Source: Thoreauomyces humboldtii
Taxonomy: Eukaryota > Chytridiomycota > Chytridiomycetes > Spizellomycetales > Powellomycetaceae
Direction: 5' to 3'
Assembly (NCBI GenBank): GCA_027596035.1
Contig: JADGJA010000207.1
Coordinates: 1 to 30,361 of the forward strand
Length of the DNA: 30,361 nucleotides
Each line of letters opens with the position of its first letter. The first letter of the stretch is position 1. Positions 20,400 through 29,581 of this stretch are shown here, piece by piece. The notes beneath the pieces were generated by a model. It had not been told where the DNA came from. It worked only from the letters and a program-made list of their open reading frames with translations, and ran no database searches. A program made the position numbers and the translations under genes.

Positions 20400-21757
20400 T
20401 CATGCGCCCCGTGAGTGACCGTTTTCGGCTGCAGAGGCAAGATTACCACCACCGCTCAAGCTCTCCCTGGATCGTAACGGGCGGGCGGACTCGGGGACTT
20501 GCGACTGCATGGATAGAATCATGTCACGATACTGTGACGCGTAGGGCGGCAGATGCGGGGTCGGTTTCTCAGCGGCAACGGTGCCCGCACCGGCCTCCAA
20601 TCCCACGGACGACACCTGTCTCGACACCTGAGCCGTCGATCCGGGGGTCATCGATGCCCTCCTCCTGCTCTCCTGCACCTTTCGCAGGTTTTCGGCAAAC
20701 TTTCGTTCTACCGGAGGGATGGGCTTCTCGTTCAGGCAGTCCAGGGATCGGGATGCCAGGATGAGACGTTGGCGGAGCTTTGCTGGATGCGTCAAGGCCA
20801 GCGGGTTTAGCGCCACGTTGAGCGTCATGAGGTTCGGGAAGGAAAGCAGGTTTTCCGAGAGAGTCTGAGAAACCAGAGAATTATTGTCGGCATGTTTGTC
20901 CCGATTCTGACTAGGAAGTCTGCTGTACCTTAGCGTCCGCGAGCTCATTCTCAGATATATCTAGCGACTCCAGATTCTGTAGTAGGACGATCGCGTCTAG
21001 ATCGGTTATGCGGTTGCCCGCAGCGGTCAAGGACTTCAAGCTACCCTGCACCGTACGTGTATGAGATGAGGACCCCTTTTCGACTGCCAGTGAGGCCCTG
21101 GGTAACTTACTCGAATGGCCATCAAACATCCTTCCTCGAAGCTAAGCGCCTCCCCGTCTTCCAGTCGCTGTCGATCGACTTTCAGCACCTCTAACGCCGG
21201 GAGTCGGTCCAGCCCCGTAACGCATCCAATACGGTTGTTGTGGAGGTGTCTGATCCAGAAAGTAGAAAACTGAATTTCTTCGTGCCATGTCCCACTTGAA
21301 GCGGGATCGCGTCTTACAGGATGCTCAGCTGATCCAAACCGACTTCAAGACCAGTGATCTCCTCGATCTGGTTGTTCTGCAGGTATAACTGGCTCAGGTT
21401 TCTGCAGCACTCCAGTCCCGCGATCTGAGTGATATTGTTGTCGTAGAGATAGAGGACTGTTTTTTCCTGATCATGTCAGCTAACAGACCTAGGTCAAAAA
21501 ACTTGCAGGCGGGTGGGGGGTGACGTACCTGACAGGTTCTTGCAGAAATGAAGGTTCTCCTGCAGGACCCAATGGGCTGAGTTTCTTCGCTTCTCGCTGC
21601 TCAGACAGCGACAAAATCAACCACCCACCATGACGGTGATCTCTCGTCCTACGAGAGAGACGTGGGTGATCCGTCGAAGGAATACCTCCCGAGCTTCAGC
21701 GCGCACGCTTCGCTTCTGTGTTGATCCATTCTCAAGGGACTCGGGCGTGATCTTCAT
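20400..21757 (-). CDS. PPP1R42: PPP1R42-like leucine-rich repeat protein (centrosome/basal body)
   Basis: Six exons: 21629-21757, 21529-21559, 21318-21456, 21111-21249, 20929-21045, 20400-20864, about 339 residues (human PPP1R42/LRRC67 has 309). It is collinear with the human protein: RRITHVSLVGREI (human KKITHINFSDKNI), then NLHFCKNLSVLYLYDNNI (human LSLCKNLSVLYLYDNCI), QLYLQNNQIEEI, RQRLEDGEAL and finally KLRQRLILASRSLDCLNEKP (human [20 protein letters not shown]). SDS22-type repeats with an LRR cap are visible. The last 100 residues are an unconserved Ser- and Pro-rich tail. In vertebrates the protein binds PP1 and tubulin, lies at centrosomes and influences ciliogenesis, so a basal-body role is inferred here. 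The start is the only ATG preceding the conserved N-terminal block. Confidence 0.9.
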
Positions 21758-22000
21758 GATGGTGAGCGTCGATAACAAGAAGGAGCAAAGGCAGATTTTA
21801 GACAGCTTCCGCTTACTCAGTCTCTGCAGCTCGGCGCGTTGCTTTGCACCAGTTAGTAGACTAGAAGCGAAGACAATATAATTTCTCAGAAGAAACTTGC
21901 TGCCATGCAATCTCTGAGGGAAACTAGCATAAAAACACCTAGTCTGCCTTGTAAGCCCTGTTTAGAAACTCCTCTGATACGTTGAATGTGAAAGTCCTCC

Positions 22001-24087
22001 TTATACAGCCATCGAGTCGACCAGTGCGCCCTCCAGCTTAGGCCACGGCTCAGCATAGGGAGTCGAGTCAGCATAACAATCCGTCTCAGGATGGGTGGGG
22101 AGTTGACCGTGCAAGATGTAGTTGCGCGCCACCGCGTTCGTGCAAGTGGAAGGAGACCTCGTGGAACAATGGCCATATCCATGATGAACGACGAGCCGAG
22201 CATTCTCTCCCATCTCCTTTGCCAGCCTTCTTCCGTTCCTCAGAGGTGTTGCGGGGTCGTACGGTTCGGCAATCAGCAGGACGGGGTTGTTGAGCGTGTG
22301 GTTTAGGTCTCCTTGGTAAGTTTCGGCTGGACCGGACGGCCAGTTGGAGGCGAAATGACGGCATGGGAGGATGTCGTGGAAGCGAGAGTTGCCGGCTATG
22401 AAGCTCTGTGTGGTCATGTTTTGCCAGAGGTTCAAGTACCTGGTTTTCGAAAGGTTCAGCAAGAGAAAGACGTCTACTGACACGAACGGAACGACATGGC
22501 TCACCAGTCCAAAGACGGGATGGCAGTGCTAGCGCCAGGTGGGACTGGGGCGTAGAAAGAATCCGAGCAGATGACTAACAAGCCTGACTCCCTGGTGCCA
22601 CCGCCAGGTAGCTGGCGGCCTCGTGACGGATGAAATTTCGGTTTTGTGTTCTCCATTGCTGGGTGGAACTGCCAAAACAACTCTTCATGCAACATCTGAA
22701 GAGCCATTGTCGCATTTCCTCCTTCCAATTGAGAAAGCATTTCGGCAACGGCAGGCCAAGTGCCAGGGTCGTACATGAAATGGTACAGTCCCTCGATCAA
22801 GACAGGATAGGTCAAGACCGCGGGCCCGCTCGCGTCGGTATAGCCAGGGACGGGTCGCAACATAATGGAATGAAAGAGTTTCTGCATGCGAGTCTGAAGA
22901 ATCGCCAGATCCACTGGGCGCGCTTTTGAGTGACTGGGATGGGGTATAGCGAGACTGCAGTGAGCTGGTCCCGCGCGAACGCATTCGCCAAGGAACCCGT
23001 CATTCCAAGCGTCCGTCGTATTATCCAGAGCGGTCCATCCGAATCCCCCGACGAGTCGGTGGTCCCGGACGTACTCTGTGCCGTCGAGGACCATGCGCCC
23101 GACCTTGTCGGGAAACATGTTGGCGTACGTTTGACCGATCCCTGTGCCGTAACTAAACATGACGGCCGTCAGCTCCTCCTCGCCTAGGGCCTTGCGAATC
23201 TCCTCCAAATCCCGTGCGACAAACGCCGTACTGACAAAACGGGGGAAATCCCCGAGTTTCTTCAAGCAGGCAGCCATGATTGCCTCGTGCATGGCATCGA
23301 CAATCTGCAGCTGTGCCATGGGACTGTCGAAGGAAGACTCGTAATAAGGCCTGGCGATGAGCAGCCACCGATCAAGATCGGCTTTGTAAGGGAAGCAGGA
23401 AGCAGCAGGGAGAGACGCGTTGACCCCCCTGGGATCCCAGCTAAGGACATCGAACTCGCCGTCGCTGTAGGTAAGGCTGCGGGCTTCACCTTTGTCCCAG
23501 ACAGACTGGGTTCCGCTGCCCCCTGGGCCCCCCGGGTTCACGACGACGGTTCGCTTCGTCTTGCCGGCGGACGACATGCCGGCAGTCTGGTACTTTGTCA
23601 CCGCCAATCTGGCGATCCGAGAGTCGGACACGTTGGTGTAATCGAGGGGGACGTCAAGATAGCCGCACATGAAGAGGCCTCGGCCTGCGTAAGGATGGAT
23701 TCCACGAAGGGAGAGGGACGTGCTATTACTCTCCTTGCCCCAGCTCCAGTTTGAGGGATCCGGATCGAACAGCAGGTTCCACGCTGCCAAGGGATCGGCT
23801 TCGTCGAGGGCCGGAGGAAGCGTTTCGTTCGTGCAAGGTATGAACGCGAAGGGATCGCCATCGCGCGGAAATCGACCATAAGATGGGAGCCTGGAGGCGG
23901 AGGCAGGAGAGCGTGACCGTAATCGTAGGAAGACGAGGGAGGACAGGCCGAGCGCGGTTAAAACAATGGCAATCGTGATTTTTCGCCGGTGAGCTACTTT
24001 TGTAGGGAGGAAGCTACGGGTGGTCGAAACAGCAGCAGGGGACTGTGAACCTGCATTTCCCAGCAGGGGTGATTGTTCCTCGTTCAT
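22001..24087 (-). CDS. Membrane-anchored alpha/beta-hydrolase peptidase with TAP-like C-terminal domain
   Basis: Two exons, 22505-24087 and 22001-22439, about 673 residues. The N-terminus has an acidic dileucine motif (EEQSPLLG) and one membrane segment at about 37-56, giving a type II vacuolar-type protein. The hydrolase core shows the oxyanion stretch VVVNPGGPGGSG, the DVLSWDPRGV motif and the nucleophile in MFSYGTGIGQTYANMFP (Ser about 312). The C-terminal TAP-like region supplies Asp about 589 (LIAEPYDPATPLRN) and His about 618 (HHGYGHCSTRSPSTC). The family (Streptomyces tripeptidyl aminopeptidase relatives and fungal homologues) removes N-terminal residues from peptides. The usual Gly two residues before the Ser is Met here, which may alter the nucleophile elbow. 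The start is the first ATG; upstream in-frame sequence has none. Confidence 0.88.
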
Positions 24088-24134
24088 CGTTGTTGTTGCT
24101 GTGGTCAGGACGACGAGGAGGAGGAAGGTGCAGG

Positions 24135-24238
24135 GAAATGAGAAGATTACCAAAAGGAAGAGTCGTGGTAACAGCGGGCGCTACGGCTCCGCACAACTTG
24201 CCCACACTGCCCCACAGGACCAAGAACCAGCAGTACAG
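24135..24238. repeat. Copy A of a diverged promoter repeat
   Basis: Shares with 26128-26221 the blocks GAAATGAGAAGAYTAC, CAGCGGGCGCYACG and CACAACTTGYCCACAC in the same order and orientation, then a weaker AACCAG...GTACA block. It ends 48 bp upstream of the peptidase ATG (minus strand). Spacing between the blocks differs by a few bases. Confidence 0.65.
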
Positions 24239-24390
24239 TTCGTTTTGGTTCTGATGTTGGTGGGAGGAAGTCCGAACACGTCCGATCTCCCACTGTAGAA
24301 GTCTACCGGTATTTCTAGAAGACACCCGAGTGTCTGTTTTTCCTCCAGGCTTGTTGAGAATTGTCTCCCGGATGCTTTTTTTTTCATGCC

Positions 24391-24448
24391 AGATACTGCA
24401 GTGCCGGCACTAGTGTACCGGATGGAGAACCGGCATGGTACAGTATCT
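24391..24448. repeat. Imperfect inverted repeat (hairpin)
   Basis: AGATACTG at 24391-24398 pairs with CAGTATCT at 24441-24448, and inside these TGCCGG at 24402-24407 pairs with CCGGCA at 24430-24435. Short unpaired stretches separate the two arm segments. The palindrome AGTGCCGGCACT overlaps the left arm. It may be a regulatory site or a remnant of a small inverted-repeat element. Confidence 0.5.
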
Positions 24449-24493
24449 GTTCGTGTCACAAAGCGGCATGTACAGTAGGAGGTAAGTCTCAGC

Positions 24494-25555
24494 ATGTCGG
24501 TACGAGCTCACAGTGCAGCACCGATATGCAAGGCAAGTGGTCGCCATCGTCCGTTCCTTGTCATGAACCTTATCTACGCCATCATTGCTGCCACCGACGT
24601 CCCAGAGTCGTCCCCACCGAAGCCCATCGGTTGCCGCAGTGATCACTACGAAGCTTTCAGTATCCTTCTTCCCTCGACCTCGCTTCCTCTCGTCGCACTC
24701 CCTTCCCTCATATGCGAAAGCCTCGGCATAGATGCACCTTCCGCCTTTGGTCCTCGCGCCTTGAGCGTCTTTCGACTCGAGGAATCCGTGGATTCCTCGG
24801 ATCCGAGGCTCCTCGATGCAACGCTCGATCCACATGTCGTTTTTCGGTTGACGGCTATGCCGCGTTCCATGCAGAGCGCCGCGGATTGGTTGCCGGACAT
24901 CGCGGAGAGTCAAATCGATGTCCCGCATCTCTTGATCAAATTCGCCGCTGGACGACCGTCAAGGAGGCGTGCTCTGTCTGCCTTGCCACCGCCATATTCC
25001 CCACTCGAGGAACCACCGGCGCAACCGCCCGGATTCCTCACCGCGTGCGATCATGTCGCTGGCCCAGTCTATCAAGATACCTTTCCGAACCCCCTACTCT
25101 CTCGTGGACACCCTTGTATCGAACCCTATACCTTGCCGACTCCCATACTAGCGCAGCTGTGCAGTCCGGCGGATGTCAAGGAACATTTGAGTAGCATGAG
25201 AAATTCGCGGACGTATCACCGGAGCCTGGAACCACCGTCCCCCACACATGCATTCCGCTCCGGACCGGACTTGCACCAACACCCCACGGGAACCGACGCA
25301 GGCGTCAGCGACTCGGTCGTCGAGAACATGGTGCCAGAAATAGACGGCAACGTCAGCCGTACCATCGTGACGACAAGGCCACCCTTGCTTGAGGAAGAAT
25401 CAGCCTTCGTGGACTACGCGATGGCTTCCATACCCGGCCTACTTGGCATCGCAGCTTCTGGCTTACTTCCACGTCCGTGGAACGGAGGGAAATGGACCCT
25501 GAGAAAAAGCTTCAACAAGCTCCAGAAACGCCGTTCTGGGGACTTGTTCCCGTAG
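24494..25555 (+). CDS. Orphan protein of up to 353 residues
   Basis: A single open frame without recognised domains. About residues 48-120 look like a folded unit rich in hydrophobic residues (YEAFSILLPSTSLPLVALPS, then RALSVFRLEESVDSSDP and LDPHVVFRLTAMP). A Pro-rich linker follows (LPPPYSPLEEPPAQPPG), with more Ser and Pro, then a short hydrophobic segment near residue 320 (SIPGLLGIAASGLLP) and a basic C-terminus (KSFNKLQKRRSG). The second ATG at 24563 (MNLIYAIIAA) may be the true start, because the first 23 residues look non-coding. An unseen 5' exon is also possible. It is convergent with the complex I subunit gene. The length of the open frame supports a gene, but no function can be given. 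Confidence 0.5.
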   Translation: MSVRAHSAAPICKASGRHRPFLVMNLIYAIIAATDVPESSPPKPIGCRSDHYEAFSILLPSTSLPLVALPSLICESLGIDAPSAFGPRALSVFRLEESVDSSDPRLLDATLDPHVVFRLTAMPRSMQSAADWLPDIAESQIDVPHLLIKFAAGRPSRRRALSALPPPYSPLEEPPAQPPGFLTACDHVAGPVYQDTFPNPLLSRGHPCIEPYTLPTPILAQLCSPADVKEHLSSMRNSRTYHRSLEPPSPTHAFRSGPDLHQHPTGTDAGVSDSVVENMVPEIDGNVSRTIVTTRPPLLEEESAFVDYAMASIPGLLGIAASGLLPRPWNGGKWTLRKSFNKLQKRRSGDLFP

Positions 25556-25718
25556 TAGTATAATGCATTTGTTCTCCATGAACGCTCCACCGTCATCTAA
25601 CGTCCAAGCGCAGAGCGAGATGGTCGAGAAGAGTTGGGAAGTAAAACGGTATCACAAATCTGTATTCCGGAAAGCTGCGTCCGTTCTCCTGTTCAATCGA
25701 TGGCGTCCTTCCTGGAGC

Positions 25719-26087
25719 TCATTCCGCCTTGACGACACCCACCTTCTCCGTCGAGACAGACCACTCTTCCCCGCGTCGGGAACCTCCAGGTTGGAATTTT
25801 CCCTCTGTCTCCGACCGAAAAGCATTAGACTGGCACATCCCGTGTAAAGCACATTTTTGATCGGACACCGTTCGCACCATGAAAACAGAGCTTCCCCAGT
25901 AGAATGCGCCGGGAAGTGCGACTGTAAGCATGAACGCGATCCCGACGGTCCGTCGGTTGAGGCGATAGTAGGCATGCGTATTCTCCTTCATGCGGTACCA
26001 TTTCTTTACAACACGAGAAGATAGCCAGTGTCGTGAATCAATAGAGCGATGCTAGTGAGAACAGTGAGAGCATACCGATCGCTGCAT
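25719..26087 (-). CDS. Small complex I subunit, NDUFB4/B15-like
   Basis: Proposed exons 26076-26087, 25878-26003 and 25719-25802 give about 73 residues, the usual size of fungal B15 subunits. The core KWYRMKENTHAYYRLNRR, followed by a membrane segment IAFMLTVALPGAFYWGSSVF and the C-terminal GKFQPGGSRRGEEWS, fits the fungal pattern of W..MREN...FR..., one transmembrane helix, then GKW or GKF with a basic RRG stretch. Such subunits are single-pass accessory proteins of the mitochondrial NADH dehydrogenase membrane arm. The second intron would end in GAG, and the frame also stays open if it is retained. The first exon (MQRS) is weakly supported; an alternative ATG at 26119-26121 opens another frame that does not join in phase. 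Confidence 0.5.
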
Positions 26088-26127
26088 CCGTCTGAAAGGG
26101 TCGAGCGAACGTGGGGAACATGGGTGA

Positions 26128-26221
26128 GAAATGAGAAGACTACGTGGAAACTTGCGCGGCAGCGGGCGCCACGACTTGCACACAACTTGTCCACACAGGT
26201 CATCTGCAATAACCAGTACAC
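26128..26221. repeat. Copy B of a diverged promoter repeat
   Basis: Matches 24135-24238 in three ordered blocks in the same orientation. It lies just upstream of the NDUFB4/B15-like gene (minus strand), so both copies sit in the 5' regions of genes transcribed in the same direction about 2 kb apart. Confidence 0.65.
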
Positions 26222-26333
26222 GCAGGTAGAGGTCCGATTTCATCCACGGTTCGACGCTCCTTTGTAACTGTCATAGCCCAGTAAAGATAACTTCCTATTA
26301 TCTGGTATCATGTATCGAACCCCGAAAGCAACA

Positions 26334-27917
26334 CTACCGCCCGCTCCTGGCAAGGTACGCGCGGCTCCTCGCCAGAATCTCGACTGCCTTTCTATGCATT
26401 GGGTCTTCTTGCTCAGGTTCCCTGAGCTCACTCGAGAGCAGTCCCAGCCTGGCGAACCGGACGAGCGGCCTGACGTACCGCTCATTGCCCACCGGGTTGA
26501 CGCTTCGGACCCGAGTGTTCTCGCCGTTCAGGTGCAAGATGTGGACCGTGTCGTCGGGCAGGAGCTCGGCCGTGGCGCCATCGTCGAAGTGGGCGTGGGT
26601 CCGGCCTGATGGATAGGCCGTGAACGTGCCGAGACCTGGAATGGTGGTAGTCCTGACCGAAGACGGCGTTGGAATCGGGGTGATTTCCGTCTGCATGGTG
26701 GATTTTGTGTGCGAGGCAGATAGAAGCAAGCTAGTCATCTCCCCCATGTACTCTGCGATCGGATATCTGACGTATTCCATGGATAGTCAGTCGATGATAG
26801 ATCTGATAACCACTGGCTTTCATGGCTTACGCATGACCCGTTGCAGCATTCCGTATCGTTGGAGGAGGCTCCCTGTGCCACGGGTAAGCCTCGTCAACGA
26901 AACCGACCTCGGCCTCGAGACTTCGGAGCCTCGCGCTGAGAACTCGAAACTCTTGGGTAGCACTCAACACGATCCCGTCCGCAAAACATTCCACCAGTGG
27001 GGACCCAGCTTCTCCTTTGATGTGCACGCGGTAGAGTGATTTTTGCGATGACAATACTCGGACAGGTTTTCCCTCGAGAGGCGTTCCGTATGCTCGGTAA
27101 ATATCTGCATGCTTGTCATCCCTTCGGTTGGGAAGCGAGATTCTCACGTAAGGCGGATCTGCATGCCCAGTTTGTGCGGGCACCGTGATCGATATGTTCT
27201 CTCCCGCCTGGAACATTGCAAGATCCAAAGGATACTTCCAGCACTCGGGAAAGTCGTTGAGCGAGAACGACTTCTCGAGAAAAACGAAGACATGTTTGAA
27301 ACCGTTCACGAAAACCTTCTCCTTGCCGTCCAGAAGATCCACCTCGCTCACCGCAACGGGAAAGCGCACGGTAAACGATCGACGATGCCAAGCCAAGACA
27401 AGCGACACATAACCGTCCAGCGCTACTATCGGGTCCGTTGCTCCTCTACGGGGTTCGGAGCTGGCAAGGTCTTGCGCAAATGCAAAGGGACCAGGCCATC
27501 GGACACTGCTGAACTCGTGATTTGTCTGTTTAGAGCATATTAGCGCAAGGTTGGGTCTACCAGTCTATACATGTGGAATACCAGAAGAGTTTCCTTCCAC
27601 TGGTCCTCGGAAAGTAAAGTCGCCGGGAAATACGAAGAAGTGGCGAAAGTGTTGCGGAATGCAAGGAGGCCGGCCACTGGCTCCCTCAAAAGCCTGCTGA
27701 CTGTGGCCGTGACGTGTCTCCGTGTTCCTATGCTAGCATCTTCAGGTTGCAGCGATGGTGGTTCGTCTTCTTCGATAAAGCAGGTCCGGCCATCAGCAGA
27801 GAGTGACAAAGTAACGTAACTGGGCTGATACGTGACGTTTGAGCGGATAACCGTGCGGATCGCTACTGCGCTGCCATCCGCGAAGAGCTGGTAGCTGCTT
27901 TCATCGAAGATCGGCAT
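26334..27917 (-). CDS. C5orf34-family protein (uncharacterised)
   Basis: Three exons, 27582-27917, 26831-27525 and 26334-26766, about 487 residues (human C5orf34 has 638). Matches to the remembered human protein occur in order. The N-terminal block is FDESSYQLFADGSAVAI (human YEDDSVQVQYVDGSTLQL). Then come SSVRWPGPF (human TEVRWPSL) and IVALDGYVSLVL followed by SFTVRFPVAV (human ITSLDGHAYLCL and EFTVHFLCKV). Next is FPECWKYPLDLA (human CPEEWKYPLSLA). The C-terminal block is IPGLGTFTAYPSGRTHAHF with NERYVRPLVRF (human IPSVGRFLAYSDDKVHAIF and YERYVTTVTSW). The family is thought to be polo-box-like, and its function is unknown. The start is the first in-frame ATG, next to the conserved block. 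The first intron's donor (GTATTC) could instead be 21 bases further on. Confidence 0.82.
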
Positions 27918-28014
27918 TCGCGAGGGGAAGATGCTCGCTGGATTTCCATTCCAACTTCTTTTGAAATTTGCAAATCGCCCGCTGCGCCCGTTTCCCACGC
28001 CGAGGCATCTTCAC
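27918..28014. promoter_or_regulatory. 97-bp bidirectional promoter between C5orf34 and SZRD1 homologues
   Basis: The two start codons face away from each other with only 97 bp between them, so core promoter elements must be shared or the 5' UTRs very short. No TATA box is seen; the segment is GC-rich in its right half. Confidence 0.6.
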
Positions 28015-28783
28015 ATGAGTTCTGACGAAGAAAAGGAATCTTGGGAGGACGACGTACGATCGAAACCGTTGTCCTGGGACGCTATGTTGCTCGCATGCCA
28101 CTCACGTGCTCGACGTCCTAGTGGGAGAGCGCCGCTCCCATCGCCGCTCCTGCCAAGCCATTGTACGTAGCGTGCAAGACAGAATGCTATCTTCGCCATG
28201 ACTGATATATGGACTTTGCGAAATATAGGAGACCGATCGGAATCGGTCGCACCATAATTGAAACGGACAAAGTCACGTATGTCCCACAGGTACTGGACAA
28301 GAGCGGAAACAACACTTTGATCCGCCACGACTCAATGCGAGAATTATCGAATAGATGAAGTTGATGAAACGCGACACGGGAAGTGAACGCACTGGAACCG
28401 CCACAATGGAGCGTACCGGATCAGGGTCAGGCAAATCTCTCGCAGAGAGGGAAGCCGACTATATAGCGGCTCGTGCGCGGATCTTTGCTGAGACCGCTGG
28501 GTCCGTTTCTGGTTATGGTTCTTCCCAGCCTCCCGCAACGGTTGACACCGAAAAGCGGAATCCGGGACCCGGTCGCGGATCCCCTGTATTTGGGAGAGCC
28601 AAGCCGGTCCGAGCTCCTCGAGGTGGCGCGGAGGGGTCTGGCAGTCGTGTGAGGCCTCTCGACCTGGCAGTGCCCTCCCGCGGTCTGTCGGCCCCTGTGC
28701 AGCGGCAACCGCTGCCGCCAGATATCGGAACGAAGGGATTTGGAGCAGCGCAGCTAGCTGCTCCACCCCCACGCGACCGTTAA
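28015..28783 (+). CDS. SZRD1: SZRD1-like SUZ-domain RNA-binding protein
   Basis: Four exons, 28015-28053, 28122-28162, 28229-28289 and 28355-28783, about 189 residues (human SZRD1 has 152). The N-terminus MSSDEEKESWEDD matches human MEDEEVAESWEEA. After two very short exons the junction TYVPQ-MKLMKR lines up with human PPPQIRILKR. The SUZ domain is KSLAEREADYIAARARIF (human KSLAQREAEYAEARKRIL). The C-terminal SUZ-C-like element RQPLPPDIGTKGF matches human RQPLGPDGSQGF. SUZ domains bind RNA and occur in proteins of mRNA turnover and localisation; SZRD1 itself is little studied. The matching intron positions and phases make the structure secure despite exons of 39, 41 and 61 bp. Confidence 0.87.
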
Positions 28784-29044
28784 CGCTCAAGAACAGAAAC
28801 ACGAAGGATTGACGTGGACTGATGTTATTGACCCCTTCACCGCGGATTCGGATGGACGTGACGGCCGGAAGTTGTTTGGTATAACATAAGTTTATCGTTT
28901 ATTGTCGGAACGGTTCAAAAAAGCTGGTAACGCTGGTCGAACAAGAGTGGTTTTGTACATTGGGAAGGGAGGGGAGCGCGAGTGCGTGCTGATGATGATG
29001 CGATGAAAATAGTTCCGGGAAAGGAAGGGCAGTGGCGGTGACCT

Positions 29045-29429
29045 CTACTTGGCCTCCTTGGCCTCGATGATGGTTGCGTTGAGCTCACGGTCGATCTCCT
29101 TGGCGACGTCCTCCTTGCCCTCCTTATGCGCAACCTTGGCGTCGTGCTTGAGCTCCTCGATCTTGTCGTCAAGCTCGATGAGGTGGTCCTTCTGGGCCTT
29201 GTGGTGGTTGCCCTCCTTGGCGGGGTGCTTGTCCGATCCGGCGGTGTGCTCGGGCTCCACGTCGGCGGTCTCGGCAGGTGCGGACCGGTTGTCAGGACGG
29301 TCAGTGACTGCGGCGAGAACGAGGGTGGCTTAGGGAACATGTCAAGGAAGGGAGAAGGGGAAAAGCAGCCATCAACTTACAGTGTCCGGTGGCAGCCTGG
29401 GAGTGGGTCTGTTCGGTGAGCTTGGTCAT
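29045..29429 (-). CDS. Small, highly charged hydrophilic protein (stress-protein-like)
   Basis: Two exons, 29381-29429 and 29045-29307, joined by a GTAAGT...CCGCAG intron, encode about 103 residues beginning MTKLTEQTHSQAATGH. The protein has almost no hydrophobic core: a long stretch of Lys, Glu, Asp and His (HPAKEGNHHKAQKDHLIELD) is followed by a predicted amphipathic helix (KIEELKHDAKVAHKEGKEDV) and the ending ATIIEAKEAK. Its composition resembles LEA or Hsp12-type desiccation and stress proteins, but no named family is recognised. A CRE-like TGACGTC lies about 150 bp upstream of the start codon, consistent with stress regulation (inference). Confidence 0.7.
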
Positions 29430-29574
29430 TTTGTATGTGTGAGAGATGTTTGTATTTGGAAGTAGTATGTGAGGAATGCAGGCTAGGGGAATGCAAGGTC
29501 TTTCTGGCCTTTTGTAGGAGATACATGTACTTGGGGAGTCACTCAAAACTGGGGTTCGGCGCGTCATCGGAGGA

Positions 29575-29581
29575 TGACGTC
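29575..29581. promoter_or_regulatory. CRE-like site TGACGTC
   Basis: TGACGTC is the core of the ATF/CREB binding site used in fungal stress responses. It lies about 150 bp upstream of the small charged protein's start codon and within the right arm of a short hairpin. Confidence 0.35.

Larger units (their letters stand above)
24088..24493. promoter_or_regulatory. Divergent intergenic region with a duplicated segment and a hairpin
   Basis: These 406 bp separate the peptidase gene (minus) from the orphan ORF (plus). They contain a segment (24135-24238) that resembles one upstream of the complex I subunit gene at 26128-26221. They also hold an imperfect inverted repeat at 24391-24448 that includes the 12-bp palindrome AGTGCCGGCACT at 24400-24411. 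No coding frame is evident. Confidence 0.55.

Noticed and set aside
28011..28328. Minus-strand frame covering the SZRD1 5' exons
   Set aside because: It has no upstream ATG and lies antisense to exons whose junctions match human SZRD1.
28915..29340. Ser/Arg/Pro-rich minus-strand frame
   Set aside because: It is a shifted frame of the small charged protein's second exon with a composition typical of shadow frames.
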